A DNA stretch of 64,000 nucleotides from Dermatophagoides farinae (Eukaryota; Arthropoda; Arachnida; Sarcoptiformes; Pyroglyphidae): NCBI RefSeq assembly GCF_024713945.1, contig NC_134686.1:62001-126000 (forward strand). The letters are read 5' to 3'. A program made the position numbers and the translations under genes. Numbering within the stretch: the first letter of the stretch is position 1; the number at the start of each line of letters is the position of its first letter. Positions 27,561-43,096 of the stretch are shown piece by piece. The notes under the pieces are model-generated. The model did not search any database and was not told the DNA's origin. It worked only from the letters and a program-made list of their open reading frames with translations.

Positions 27561-28505
27561 TTAAATCTTGTAGATTTTTTCATCCGTTTTGCCGGAAGAA
27601 CTTGATTTAATTTTTTCCATGAGCACCGTTTTCATATCCAATGGAGAACAACGAACATCATCAATATATTCGATAGATTTGCCATTATCATCATCACTAT
27701 TATTATTATTATTATTATTGCCATCGAGATTTAAATTGAGAATTTCTTTCGTTACTTGTTGCATTTGTTCAACATTTTCTTTGACAATAAATTTTATCAC
27801 TTTGGATTCTTGTTTATCCTTATCATTGTTGTTGTTACCATTATGATGGGTTTTTATCTCGTCTACCACTTCATCATAGCTTCTTAATTTGGCAATAGCA
27901 GCTAGAATTAAATCCTGTGATGGATCACTATCTCGACGGCTATTCGAATTCGTTTCATTAATTTTCGTAGGTGGATGTTGATTTTCGCCTACCACAACGA
28001 CATTGTCAACATCATTGCCATCAGTCGTTGATTTCTTTGTTGTTTCTTCTATGTTTGACAATTGTTTATCAGGAGATTTTGGACAATTATTTTGAACAGC
28101 CGGTGATAGAATTTCATTATAAACATTTTCGATGCTCAACATTTCTTCAATTTCAACGGATGGGCTAAATTGAACGTTTGTTGATTCTCGTTGGCCATAT
28201 CCAATGGCACGTTGTGGCAGAATATCTCTGAATACATTGAAAAAATTGCTCATCTCCAAAATTCGAAGATTTTGTAGCCCATACATTGCTGCTTTTTTTC
28301 TTGCAATGCGTTTACTAAAACCGTCTCCATTGGCCAGATGTTTTCCATTCACTGTAACCGAACAAATATAATGTTTATGGCGATAGGTATTATCATCCAA
28401 ACGCGTTGAAGCACGCGATATAATCTCATAGATTGGTTTCTCATAACCTTTTGATTTACAATAAGATTTTAAAGCTTCTTCCGAGTTGGTCACGTTCATC
28501 ATCAT
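27561..28505 (-). CDS. Protein with one double-stranded RNA-binding domain, 314 aa
   Basis: Single-exon frame starting MMMNVTNSEEALKSYCKSKG. Residues about 7-83 form one dsRBD: the P-x-Y-E-I-I start, HYICSVTVNGKHLANGDG strand region, and the RNA-contacting G-F-S-K-R-I-A-R-K-K-A-A helix. The rest is low complexity and acidic (runs of N and D at about 220-275), with no second domain seen. Such single-dsRBD proteins bind structured RNA; the exact family (NKRF/CDKN2AIP-like, ILF-like or other) cannot be settled from this sequence. The initiator could be any of the first three Met. A pyrimidine-rich spliceable small ORF lies immediately upstream (28563-28774). Confidence 0.75.
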   Translation of the reverse strand: MMMNVTNSEEALKSYCKSKGYEKPIYEIISRASTRLDDNTYRHKHYICSVTVNGKHLANGDGFSKRIARKKAAMYGLQNLRILEMSNFFNVFRDILPQRAIGYGQRESTNVQFSPSVEIEEMLSIENVYNEILSPAVQNNCPKSPDKQLSNIEETTKKSTTDGNDVDNVVVVGENQHPPTKINETNSNSRRDSDPSQDLILAAIAKLRSYDEVVDEIKTHHNGNNNNDKDKQESKVIKFIVKENVEQMQQVTKEILNLNLDGNNNNNNNSDDDNGKSIEYIDDVRCSPLDMKTVLMEKIKSSSSGKTDEKIYKI

Positions 28506-28562
28506 TATGTAAACAGGTGAAGTTGGTTTTAGAGAAAAAAAAATTCATCGATCAACGACGCA

Positions 28563-28774
28563 CTAAGATCTAAGACAACGATGATGATGATGATGATCAA
28601 AGTCGAATAGAAGGCGAAACCATGTAATCGAATCAGACCAAAACTAAAAAAGAAAGAGATAAAAGTAGAAATGTTATATGAAAACAACAAATTGTTTACT
28701 TCACCAAAACTGATTTTCGATATCAATTCAATTTGATCAATGAAAAATTTATCAATCTCATTATTAGCTTCCAT
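28563..28774 (-). other. Possible spliced small upstream ORF (51 aa)
   Basis: Starts MEANNEIDKFF, 25 codons to a GTAAAC donor at 28699, a 56-nt intron ending at the strong acceptor TTTCTTTTTTAG (28644), and then 26 codons (FWSDSITWFRLLF..., five His) to a stop at 28563. It sits just 5' of the dsRBD gene on the same strand. It may be a uORF or the 5' leader of that transcript, or chance. Confidence 0.22.
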
Positions 28775-31700
28775 AATAAAGCTTTCTTTATTATTGATTA
28801 ATCGTGTGTGTACAAAGAATAGCTTTATTCGTTTTATTTATCAACAACAAATGAATCAAGTCAGATCATCGGTTGATGAATTCAATTGAAATCATTCATA
28901 TCTTCTGCAATGAGGTTGTATTACGTTTTGAACACTAGATGGTACTACCTGGAATTTGAGTATCGATTTTTAAAAATTACTTTTTGTTTACTGATTGTTT
29001 TGGTTTTTTTCATGTAGATGATTAGCAATAGGCAACATTAACATTTCTATTGTGCCCAAATATTGAAATTGAAATTGAAATCACAGGTGCATGAGTTCAT
29101 CGAATGGGATATCTCCTTAGTGATACTTCCGATATGATGTCGATTCGCGATTGATTGAAATATTGCAAACGATAAACATGGAAACACCTGGCAGTTGTAA
29201 AGTTGTAATTATCATTTATGCTTAGTCTTGACTATATGAATAATAAATTGTTCTTTTTTTGTTTGTTTGTTTCAGAAATGAATGAATGGGTGAATATTAT
29301 ATTCAACAACCTACAACATATCACCGGTATATATGACAAATGAAAGTGAGAGAGAATGGAAAGTCAGAACTGTAATCACGCATATAATGATGAACGTGTG
29401 GTCGTCACATCAACCAGAAAAACGTAACGGCATAAAATCAAACAAAACCAAAAACAATCAAATAACGTACACAAAAAGAGAAGATTTCCTTCCACCGACA
29501 CTAAATCCAATGAAAGTGCTGGACAAAATGTATGTCATGTAGATATATTATACTATAATGCAATAACTACTTACAACAACAACAATTGATTCATTCATTT
29601 ATTTCAGATAAAAAATTATACCATTTGTCTGTATCTCTGTATTTTAATTGTTTGGTAACCATCGTATTATCACCACCACCACCACTATTGTTGTTTGTTA
29701 TATACTCGATCATTCATCCGGCAATCAAATCATACAATATCAATATATTGATGATGATGATGGTGGCCAAATCTATATTTGCAAAATGTGCACGGATTTC
29801 ACGATGATGACAATTTATTAGGATTAAAACAAACGTAATCAACCAATCGTCAATGGTGGTATGTATGTATACTCTAAATTTCGAAAGACCTGACTGAGAA
29901 TGATCAAATGAACGAAAATCTCATCATCATTGTGTGCAATTTTAATTTTTCGCACGCACACACCGATATGAAATTCTGCAATGTCTGTTCCAGAAACAAA
30001 ACAACGTCGTCTCTGCTTTATTACTTTCTGCATTGCTATTCTATACATTATTGCTGATTGGGCGGCGGGAAATTCCCCATGCACACATGAAATCCTTCAA
30101 TTTATTCTGATTAATCTTTTTTTCCTATGATAGAAAGTTATGTGATTCTGGTTCTGTACTATCAAGAAAAGATGACGCCCAAGATTCAAATTATTATTCA
30201 ATATTTTGTCTTCTCCATAATTCGAGAAGAAAATTCCTAATTAAAATTTTCGTTTTCGTTTTCAATCGACCGAATTACAGCTGCTCACCATCATCATGGT
30301 ATGAACAACCAATTTATTTTTACACATATCATTTGTTTATACCTTTTGAGAGAAACTTTATCATTCAAAGATGATATGATCATCAATTTTTTTCTCCCGT
30401 TATCATCAGTCATTCATCGTCATTTTTTTCTCATGTTTACCAATGATTGTCAAGCATCGTCATTATGGTTGTTATTGTTGTCCACAAAATACTTAAATAT
30501 CATCTGATCATTTGATATATTCTTTGTCGTGAAAAACCAAAACAGGTTCACCTAGCCTGACGAAAAATCGTTATCATCATCATCATTATGAATGAATAAA
30601 TGAATGAATGAAAGGTGGACATATTGCAATCACAAGACATTTATCTTCATTTCAGTCTTTATCGGTGGTGATGTATTTTTTCCTTCTAAAACATTTCACT
30701 TTATCAGAACTGTTTCCTAGTTAATGATTTAATTTTATCGTTATTTTTTTCTCCATTACAGTTGGAAGGAATTTAATCCGTACGATCTCATCAATATATA
30801 GTTTGTCTGTGCGAATTGTGAATTGATTTCAAATCCTTTTCTGTCAATTGTCAATCGAGGACACAAAAACAAAGCAGAACAAACGAACCAATTTTTGTTT
30901 TCTTCTTTTTTATCATTATCTAACCTGCCTGGTAGATTTGATGATCATGCACATTTTCTATTATCAACCATTTGGAACCTGTTTTTTCCCTTCATTCTTG
31001 CCACATGTGTGTGTGTGTATTTGACCACCACCGCTGCTACCGCCAACAACAACAACAACGAAAATTGAAGAACAAGAACACTCTAATACCTCAGGTAGAT
31101 TATTATTCGAAGACTACTCAAAAAGTTTTCTGTATCTGTGTTTTTGTGAGCCGTTGTTGTTTATTCTCTTGTTCATTTTGGTGAGTTTCATTATTTATTC
31201 ACATTCAATACAACGACTACAACGGTGCTTGTATACACAATAACGATAACAACAATTTCAAATCGAAACAAGAAATCAAAGAAAACAAATTTGATTGTCC
31301 AAAAGAGCCATACATTCATCCATCTACATCCATACATTGTGGCCAAATAAAGCAAAAAAATAACGAAAGAGAACGAAACTTGTATGATGAGAATAATAAA
31401 TTCATCATCATCATCATCATCGAGTTATATATTGTGTGTACAACATCCAACGGTTAACGACTATTGTGTGTTTAAAAGAAAAAAACAAGAAATAAAATCC
31501 AACAACAAACAGGTAACAAAAGTTTTGGCTTTGTCTTGTTTTCATTGTCGTTTATTAATGGCTGCAATATTCAACAAAATTTTTCATTATTATCAGCCAT
31601 TGCCATCATCATCATCATCATCATCATCAATACAAGGCAATGGATAACGATTGATTGCAAATGAATGATATCTACTATTTTTAAATAGAAATTTCCCAAC

Positions 31701-34700
31701 TTTTTTCTGGTGATCACCATCCTCTCGTATAGATCGAAAATTCTGCTGATTTTTCTTCTTTTTTTTCTTGCTACTGATTTCAATTCATTTTCTATCCTGG
31801 TCATCTTTTTTTTTTAATAATCACTTTGTGTTTGTGCCAAATCATCAGAAATGTATGACAATCCCCAACGCACAAAGATATCATGAAATTTTCATATTGC
31901 TGCATAAACCCATCGATTGATTGATTGAAAATGATATGATATCGATATACACATGTGATCATTATCAATCAAATAAGCCAAGCTGACACTGAAAAACAAA
32001 AAACAAAGATGTGCATACATACATGATTTGAAATTCTTATTCCGCTTTTCCGTCATTTATATTTCATTCATGAACTGCGAAAAAAATTCCATTTTACGAA
32101 CTTTCCGTTACAATATCAAACCATGTGTAAATCTAATTAACTTTTGAGTTTGTGCAGTTCTTTATGCTAATTCATCTGCTTTTGTCTTGCATTTTCGTTC
32201 TTGGAATTATTTGATTCTTATCCGCTTGAATACACACCTTCACAATCTCCATTTTCTGTATTTTTGATAAAATTTGAAAATTTAATTGAATTCACATAAC
32301 TGACATTATCATAATCAAAGTCGCTAGTATTGCTCGACCAAATACTTTGAATCGCCCACCCTCTCAACAAAATAAACGATTCCAAGGTTTGTCTTGCTTT
32401 TGTTATATTTCTGGTTGCTGTATTCAATTCATATGTTGAGTTTATTACTTGTGTGTGTGATCATATTATTCGAATACTTGGATATAGACAACCAAAACAT
32501 AAAAATCTGTAGGCGTCCAGGTGAGAGATTAATAATAATGGTCATATTTACTATTACTACAATATGAATGAAATGACAAGAAAAAAAAATTCATGCATAA
32601 AACATGATTCTATTCTATGTGATGATTAGACGACATGCGCCTATTTTTCTGGGATAAATAATTTTCATCATTTCTTTATAACATGAATGTATGTCAATGC
32701 AATTGTAATCGATTGTAAATGCAACACCAACGAGAAAAAATAAAACATGAATTGAAAACTAGTAGATTTTATACCCACAATACTCTTTGCACAAATTTCA
32801 TTTTCATTTTTTATCAATTGCCGTTACTGTTGTTATAATATTCTTCATCACTTTGTTTCTTCCTTCCTTACTGTCAAAAATATTGCAGGCCATCATCACA
32901 TCATCATCATCATCAGTGACATTGGTTGTCTTGTCTTCAAGCTTGTCAAAAGGCAAAAAAAACTTTTCTGCCATTAAAGTGGTGATAATGACGATGGTGA
33001 TGTTAGGCGAAAGAATGAATGAATTTTCTTAATTTCATTACACCTTTTCATATTATGTGGTCATTTTTTTCTGGGCCATTCATCAATGATAAGACCAAAA
33101 AACATCTTGTTCTCTCTTGACTAATCGGCTATTTGCCTATTTTTTTGCTTGCTGTCAATACATAGACAACAACAATTCTATTCTTGGAAATAATATATCA
33201 CACACATGAAAAAAATTGTTACAACAAATGTTATGCAGCTCATCTGTAGTATACATAATGATGGCTATGTGATAATAATAAATTAGTCTCGTAAAGTCGT
33301 GTATACGATTCTCTATGATGATGATGATGATGATGATGTGATGTATGTTATATAACGATATTTTTTCATTCATCAATAATGATCGAAAATAGTGAAAGAA
33401 GAAAGAAAATCGAGTTTCTCGTTTCATTTCCATTTTTATCTTTCTCTCTCTCTCTTTTTTTTACACCATTGATGATGACAGAAAATTGGAACTCTATTTC
33501 TCTCTTTTTTTGTTTCATTTCGGATCAAACGGAAAAAGACGACGATAAAATCCTGGGATAAACCAGGAAACTGAAACTTGCCTATTTTTTTAATTACTAA
33601 AGAAAAACAGTAAAAGTTTTGTAAAGCATGAAAAAAGACTGCATTGCAATCATCGATACGGTAAAACTTTTCCGTTCAAAAAAGAACGTTTAATTAGTGG
33701 CTATTAACCAACTTTTTTCCTTATTTTTTATTGATAATAATGAAATGAGCTCTGTATCCAATTCGTACAAATTCTTTGCATATTAATCATGAAAATTTTT
33801 CCTGATGATTTCATCAATTAATTTTTAGTTATCAAATTAAAATGAAACGATACGAATGTCCATGATTTCAATCGATGTGTGCGTGTTTGTGGTTGTCACA
33901 CCAATAAATCAATAAATTCTATTCACAATAATGTTTGAATGTTGTCCTTCAATCAGAAACACATCCATATGTAAAGACAAAAGTATAGTTTTTGAATGCA
34001 TGAAAAATCAATTTGTTCTATTGTCATGAATGATTTTTCTGAAACTGCAAACACAATGATGCACATATGATGATTGTCGCAATAATTTACTTTCTATTGT
34101 ACATGCTCATCAATAAATGAATGAATGGACGAAACGTTATGTTTTTTTTCAGATTGATTTTGAAAACACTTTTCATTATAAAAATTGAAACAACAATCGA
34201 TTGAACAAAATAAAAAAGAAATATTTCATTTTGCATCATTGGTTTATTATATGGAAATTTGCTTTTAAAAAACTTGCTAGATAATGATGGTGGTGAACTC
34301 GAAAAAAATTCTAGGCAATCCCATTTGAAATTGTCATCATCATAATCATGTGATTTTTTCATCTTCTTCCTGGAGTTGTTAATTTTCTTCTCGACACATT
34401 GTGTTCACTGAGAATGAAAAAATAATGCCATCATTAATTTGAAGAGACAATGGGCCAAAATGAGATTATTCCATTCAGCCACAGAGCCAAATAAATAAAA
34501 AATGAAGGACAATTTGGGGATAAGTTAAATGCTTCACCTGTTTATCATTGCCATGTTAATAATGATCATCATCATCATTGCTTCAATTTTATTTCCTTCA
34601 TGTTTTGGTGTTAATGTTAATTGATGTTGAACATCTTGATCTCGAGTCTAGTGTGCCATTCTCAAATTTAATTCATTGTCACGAATTTTATTTGTTTTAT

Positions 34701-35065
34701 CGTTCTTTCAAATTTATTATGACGATCATGATGTTAAATTAGCTGATTGAAATCAGTCGACGTTGTTTTGTTGTGTTGAAACTTTCCATCATCACTTGTT
34801 TTAGTTTTTTCTTTCGTTTCACCAACTAACTTGATGATGATGATGATCATTAGTTTGAAAGAGTTTTCATCATCGTCATCATATGCTGTGGATGGAATGT
34901 TGATGTTTTTAATGATTCAACAAGTAGTTGAATATTGATGTCCCATTTTTTCTACACTTGAATAATTTGAATTTTTTTCTTTCTTTCAATCATAGATTTG
35001 TAACCATTAACAACAGCGAACTTGCCAAAACAAGATAAAAACCGAAACTGTAAACGAAACGAAAA
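28775..35065. other. Gene-poor region upstream of the mannosidase
   Basis: About 6.3 kb without a supportable gene. Dominated by (ATC/GAT)n tracts, poly-T and CAA runs. An acceptor-like CTTTCTTTCAATCATAG ends near 34995, 70 bp before the mannosidase start, and may close a 5' UTR intron. Open frames here are short and made of Ser/His/Phe repeats. Confidence 0.5.
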
Positions 35066-37140
<2,075 letters not shown>

Positions 37141-37364
37141 CATTCATTCAGATCAAGTCTGAATTTTGAATAATTGTGATATTTCTCATTATAAATGATG
37201 ATGATGATATGATATTTGTAATTTGTAACTTGTAACATATATTTAGAATTTTTATTGTGGAAACTTTGCTTTTTTCTGTTTTTAAATTCTAACAAAAATT
37301 CTAAAATTTTGCTCGATCATTATTTTTGTTCGATGTTTTTTTGTTCAATACATGTTTCACTAAA

Positions 37365-38633
37365 ATGACGAACGAAAAAAAGAAAAAATTACAAACAATG
37401 ACAAAAAGTCCTACGTCTGCTGAACAAGAAAGCGAAAATGAAACCATCTTCTCATCAACGTTTTCAACATTGTCTGATGATGCAAAAATGTTGCCAATGG
37501 ATTCGATGACAATCGTACGGCAACTGGCTACATCATCAGTATTGGTCATTGCTCCCGTGGCTTTAACATTATTGTTGGTTATCATATCGGTTCATATTCA
37601 GTGCATATTGAATTATTGTCCACATATACCTATTGATGAACTAATACCGGTGTTTTCCAAGACCGATACACATGATTTCAATGCAAATGCTGCAAATGCA
37701 TTGAAAAATACTGGTGTTCTATTGAGCTACATAATTGTAGCCACATTTTTCCTACTTGCACTAATCTATTTCCGTTTATATAAAATACTGGTTGCTTTTG
37801 GTGTATTCTTGGTCATCATGTTGTGCACAATGAAATCATTAATCTATTGGCATAATCTATTGTTTTTTCTCGATTTTGCCATTGATAATTTTACCATTGG
37901 AATTTTAGTCTGGAATCTGGTTGTCACCGGTAAGTACGGGTAATATACAATATGTATAAAAAGATATTTAAAAGACAAAATTCGTTCATCAGGTTTGATC
38001 ATATTTTTTATTCTCAAAAGTCCTTTACTCGTACAACAAATCTATCTGATCTACATAAGTTTATTGGTCAGTAATTTTATCATCACTTTATTATCGCCAT
38101 CTACCGCTTGGGTTTTATTGATTTTTTTAATCGTATGGGATATGATTGCCGTATTAACACCATGTGGTCCATTGAATCTGATGCTTAAATTGATTCGAAA
38201 ACGGCAAAGAATGAATGAAAAAGTCTATGTACCACCTGTACTCATCTATTCGACTATGATTTTCGATTATGTGTCTATTTTTAATGAACAGAGTGCACAA
38301 CGTATCTCACCAACAACAACAGTGACATCACCGAAAGTAGCAGAAAAACGTTACCAAACTAAACATCGTCCAAATCTTGGTCTTGGCGATTTCATTTTCT
38401 ATAGTCTATTGATGGGACAGGTTCGTCAAGCATATACATTGATCACGGTTTGTTTTGCTGGTCTTTCCATCCTGGCTGGATTGATTGGAACATTAGCCAT
38501 ATTAGCATGGTCACGACGTCCTTTACCAGCATTACCAATATCATTATCGATTGCCATTATTGTAGTCATTATTTCCGGTTCATTCACTGAACCATTTGCG
38601 CTATATTTAAATTCAAATTTAATTTTCATATAA
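37365..38633 (+). CDS. Psn-like: Presenilin, divergent (WD in place of YD), gamma-secretase catalytic subunit family
   Basis: Intramembrane aspartyl protease of the presenilin family, core of gamma-secretase that cleaves Notch and similar single-pass proteins. Two exons: 37365-37929 and 37993-38633; 401 aa (an in-frame upstream Met at 37326 would add 13). Nine-segment topology is visible. Catalytic Asp 1 is D238 in IVWDMIAVL, where presenilins normally have Tyr-Asp; catalytic Asp 2 is D321 in GLGDFIFYS; the PALP motif is at 367-370. Other conserved pieces: ILVWNLVVTG, STAWVLL, CGPLNLML, VLIYSTM. The loop between the two aspartates is only 83 residues (about 128 in human PSEN1), so the cytosolic cleavage loop is short. 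The N-terminal tail is also short. Plausibly a lineage-specific paralogue or a fast-evolving orthologue. An AATAAA follows at 38681. Confidence 0.93.
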
Positions 38634-40240
38634 TTTCATTTTATAATGATAATTTACAAATGCTGATCCATTTATAGCTAAATAAAACAGTTCATTTATT
38701 CATACTATAGTGATATATCAATGCACATCCATATAAACCTTGAAATTTAATGTAAAAAAAGAATAGATTTTTTCGTAAACATTTCAATCAGCCGTAGTCC
38801 TTGACCCGCATCCCCAACAACATCCCTTCATCCATACATTTTTTCCAAGTTTTTTTTGATTCGGACGACGACGACGACGAAAATTTAGTCAACATTCGAT
38901 TCGTTCATTCATTAAATAGATCCATCATGTGGCTGTGTTTTCTGTTGTTTATACAAGACAACAAATAAATCCATCACCATTATCATGTGAAATATACAGC
39001 CAATAATTGCATCATTCGCATGATTGATATATCAAGAAAATGTATTCAATTGAAAAAACCACATCATTCATCGTCTCACTCAAACGAAACCATTGTCATT
39101 ATCATCATCATCATCATCATCAGCAAATGAATTGACAAATTTTCTTTTCACATTTTGTTCGACATTTCATTCAATTGACACTTTTTAATCATTATCGTCC
39201 TTAAAACACCTATACATTTTTTCACCGAACCAGGAAACTTAATTTAAAAAAAAGAAAAAAAAAATTAAATTTTTCTCCTGGCTTTCAAACCGTTCAAATA
39301 AAATGTAATAATTGGTTTCACCAACAATAATTCTGGCATATGCTACTACCACAATTTTCAATATCACGTTATACAACTACTACTACCGAATACCAGAGTT
39401 TTCCGTTGCCTTTTCGGCTTCAATCATTGATTCGTGGATTCGCGTTTGTTTGTTGATTTGTGTTTGTATAACATTGTCATTATCATTATTGCAAATGAAT
39501 TGATCTTATTGTATTTATTCTCATTGTCGAAATTGTGTTACCAAAGAAATTAATCGTTTATAATATATTGATGATGATGATTGATATCAAAACAACAAAT
39601 ATGATAAAATAGTCAGGTTCAATTTTTTTTTATCACATCAATTTCTCACTGGTAAGTTTTTTCAATGAAATTATCATACAGTGCTGATTTTTAATTTTTT
39701 CTTGCATATTGATGATGATGGCGATTGCTAACAACGATAGTTATTTTTGAGGGAAAAAATGCGTCATTTATTTTCAGAATCATTAATGGCCAAATTTTGT
39801 ATTTACCATTTTTGATCATATGTAGAGAGAAAATTATTGATTATCGTGTTTTGAAAGAAAAATTTAGAAATCATTCTAAATTCATTTGTTTGGCATTCAT
39901 GTATTATGACAATATAATTGCAACAAACAATCGATCTATAGAATAATAAATGAAATTTAAATTTAAATCTCTATATCTCTATATCTGTATATTTTATTAT
40001 TTTTCAGCTTTGACTTTCATCATCATCCAAAACTTCATTGCTCACATAAATTCCATATATTCGTTTTCACATCAAAATAAATTGATTGATTGAATGAATG
40101 CATGAATCAATTTTAATGTTAATGTTAATGGGAAAATGATTGAAATTGTTTTTCCTTTTGTATTTTGTAATTTCAAATTCGAATGTTCAACACCACAACA
40201 GTAACATTAATAATTGTTGATTGATCAAAAAAATAAATAC
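38634..40240. other. Intergenic, presenilin to LPGAT1
   Basis: About 1.6 kb of AT-rich sequence with (ATC)n and poly-A/T runs. Holds the probable presenilin polyadenylation site near 38700 and the promoter of the next gene. No gene seen. Confidence 0.55.
38681..38686 (+). terminator. Polyadenylation signal AATAAA after presenilin
   Basis: Canonical AATAAA 48 bp downstream of the presenilin stop codon, followed by a T-rich stretch. Confidence 0.55.
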
Positions 40241-41795
40241 ATGAAATACAGGAAAATGTCACCGGCAATGCATCCACAGAAATTGTCTACATTTGCTCGA
40301 ATCAAGATGCCTGACATGATACGAGTTACATACAAAGCTATACGTATGACATGTTGTATGTTACACAATGTCTATTGTATTCCTGGATATCTTCTGCTTA
40401 ATCTATTAATGTTGCCATTGTACTATATCTCGATTGAAGCTTATTCTTGGATAGAAAATATTCTTTACTATGCATTACTTTACATTGTTGGCTGGTGGGG
40501 CTACGGTGGTGGCCTAATTGTACATGAACATGGTGATGATATACATCAATTGTTAGAAGGTATTCTTTCATGTATCAAAAGGATTTATTTACATTTTCCC
40601 ACTTTATAATAGATAATAATCCAAATATTCGAGTACTAGTGGTTGCTAATCATCAATCGACGGCCGATGTACCGCTTATGTTTCAAGCTTTCTCTGCACG
40701 TTCTTCATACTCATTACTATGGATCATGGATCGGGCTTTCAAATGGACCAATTTTGGTCTAGTCTCACAAGTTCATGGTGATTATTTTATCGATCCAAAA
40801 AATTATGTCCCCGACAGCATTGCTAATCATTGTCAACAACGATATAGTTTAATGAAAAACATGATCATCATATTTCCCGAAGGTATATTTAGTGTGTATC
40901 ATTCATAAAGTTATTGATTAATTATCAATTTGTTGTTTCAATAGGTGGTTTTCGATACAAACGTTTGCAATCATCGATAGCGTTTGCCACCAAACGAAAC
41001 TATCCAATTATGTGCAATGTAACATATCCTCGTGTGAATGGGTTTCGTGAATTATTGAAAGATGACGTCAATATAACACATGTTGTTGATTTAACCATCT
41101 GTTATGATGATCCAGACAAAGTACCTTCCATATTGGATATTGTGCGTGGTATAAATTATTCTGGTGTTCACTTTCATTATAAAATACATCAATTGAATGG
41201 AGCCGAAGAAAATATCAACTCTGAGGAATGGCTTTATGAACAATGGCAAAAGAAAGAGGCACTATTGAATAATCATTATACAGCTATTAGGCGAAAACAA
41301 CAAAATCATCCAAATGATTTATCCATCGATTCAAACAAATCAAGCTCATCAGGTGATGACCATGTTAGTTGTGGTTTACCATCGGCTAAACATCAAGAAC
41401 AGCAATCATTACTTCGAAAACGTAATGATATTTCTCCCATCAAACCATCAAATGTTGGCATTGGTGCCGGTTGTTGTGATCATTTGAGCCCAGATAATGT
41501 CGATTCATCAAATCATTCGCATAATAATAATAATAATAATAACCAACATCCATCTTTATCTCCCGAAACACAGGCAACGACAACAACAATCACTGCGCCA
41601 TTATCGGCAGCATCATCGGAAAGTGTACTAAAATTTCGTTCACATCATGAGTTTCAAACGTATCGATTCGATTTAAATCAAGGTCGTCCTGTACGATTTA
41701 GTTTTTTCCGTACGTTATTCTATCATCTTGGCTATCTATTTGTCTGTTTAATGGCCTATGCTTTCATTGCTGTACTTATCGTGCCAACGCTATAA
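40241..41795 (+). CDS. LPGAT1-like: Lysophosphatidylglycerol acyltransferase 1-like (LPGAT1)
   Basis: Acyl-CoA-dependent acyltransferase of the PlsC/AGPAT superfamily, ER membrane, adding an acyl chain to lysophospholipids. Three exons: 40241-40559, 40613-40882, 40945-41795; 479 aa. A membrane-embedded N-terminus (IPGYLLLNLLMLPLYYI) precedes the catalytic motif I NHQSTAD (H120, D125) and motif III FPEGG (194-198). The stretches LLWIMDRAFKWTNFGLVSQVHGDYF and VHFHYKI match the LPGAT1 subgroup. A low-complexity, Asn/His-rich insert at about 310-430 precedes a final membrane segment (FFRTLFYHLGYLFVCLM). Start is M at 40241 or at 40256; the second has a slightly better fit if an acceptor at 40252 is used. 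Nearest AATAAA is at 42015. Confidence 0.9.
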
Positions 41796-42385
41796 AAAAA
41801 ATTTAATGAAAACAAAATTTCATTACATTCTTCACCTAGTCATTGATATAATGATTGCAAACTAACCCATCAAAACAAGAAAAAACGGGAAAGCTTTACA
41901 AAATCATCTCAATCAATTATGACAATCACACATATGTTGATTATCGATCAATAACAATCAATTTGGGAACAAATATTTGAACAAAGAAAAAAAATTAGAC
42001 ATTACAATTTCAATAATAAATAAATGAATGAATGAATGCTTCACTTTTTAAACATTCTAATCAATAATCAATTGTGATCACACAAAATAAAAAACGGCTT
42101 CAAGTTTATGTTAGGTTTTGAATTTTTATTTTTTATCCTTCACACAAACTAACACACTCATATTCACAGATCACAGAACCATTTTATTATTATTAATTTG
42201 TAAATTATATTCATTTTTGTTCGAACAAAATCATTAGTGAACGAATCATCATTCTATCTACAACAAAACATTGAGTGGAGTGGCAAAAATCATGGGCATC
42301 ACCAATCATTTGTAATTCTTTGTATTTCACAATTTATGTGTATAAAATAAAATCATTATCATCATGTTGTTCACAAATGAATATG
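41796..42385. other. Convergent intergenic region
   Basis: Between the 3' ends of LPGAT1 (+) and ISCA2 (-). Plus-strand AATAAA at 42015-42020. No gene seen. Confidence 0.55.
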
Positions 42386-42937
42386 TTATGACTTTTTTCT
42401 TAGATCGTCTAATATATCATCCATTTTCAATGAAAATGATACACCACATGAACAGCTTTTATCCGCCAATGGATTATCCACGACACAGAATCCACTACGA
42501 ATAAGTTCATCTTCATAATCTATTTTCGAACCAAAGAGATAGTCAAGGGATTCACGATCGATAACAACACGTTTGACAAATAGTACATCTTCTTCGTGAT
42601 TGTAATTGATTTTATTATCTGTAGAAAATTCATATTCAAATCCAGAACAACCACCACCACGAACACCCACACGAAGTAATTCATTCGAATCGAGTACCTC
42701 TTCGATACGTTTCAAACATCGGTCCGTTACAATTACGTTATTCGTTTTTGATTCTTGCGGATGATTGATTGGACTAGACTGATTTTCTTGGCCAGATGAT
42801 GACAAAAATCTATAAAATTGATGTGACACCAGATGTGTTCTTGCATTCGCTAACAATGACAAGCGACGGCATGATGATGAATAATTTACAAATTTGATGG
42901 TCCGATTAAAAAGCACGAATGAAGTACGAATCAACAT
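42386..42937 (-). CDS. ISCA2: Iron-sulfur cluster assembly protein ISCA2, mitochondrial
   Basis: A-type carrier for late-acting mitochondrial [4Fe-4S] cluster assembly, working with ISCA1 and IBA57. Single exon, 183 aa. N-terminal 50 residues are basic and Ser-rich with no acidic residue before about 51, as in a mitochondrial presequence. The HesB/IscA domain occupies about 66-178 with the three ligand cysteines C97 (GGGCSGF), C162 and C164 (SCSCG). The GCSGFEYEF and FSLKMDDI contexts fit ISCA2 rather than ISCA1. An hAT-type MITE is inserted 160 bp upstream of the start codon, in the presumed promoter. Confidence 0.95.
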   Translation of the reverse strand: MLIRTSFVLFNRTIKFVNYSSSCRRLSLLANARTHLVSHQFYRFLSSSGQENQSSPINHPQESKTNNVIVTDRCLKRIEEVLDSNELLRVGVRGGGCSGFEYEFSTDNKINYNHEEDVLFVKRVVIDRESLDYLFGSKIDYEDELIRSGFCVVDNPLADKSCSCGVSFSLKMDDILDDLRKKS

Positions 42938-43096
42938 TTAGTAATTTTAAATTAATATATCAGATTTTGGTGACCAAAATCCGATCGACATGTTGCGAAA
43001 TTTTGTTGACTATTTTAAAACATCTGATATTTTCACTCTACAAGCTAATTCAATATATTACGATAGATGTCGCTATATCATGCCATTCATTTACAC

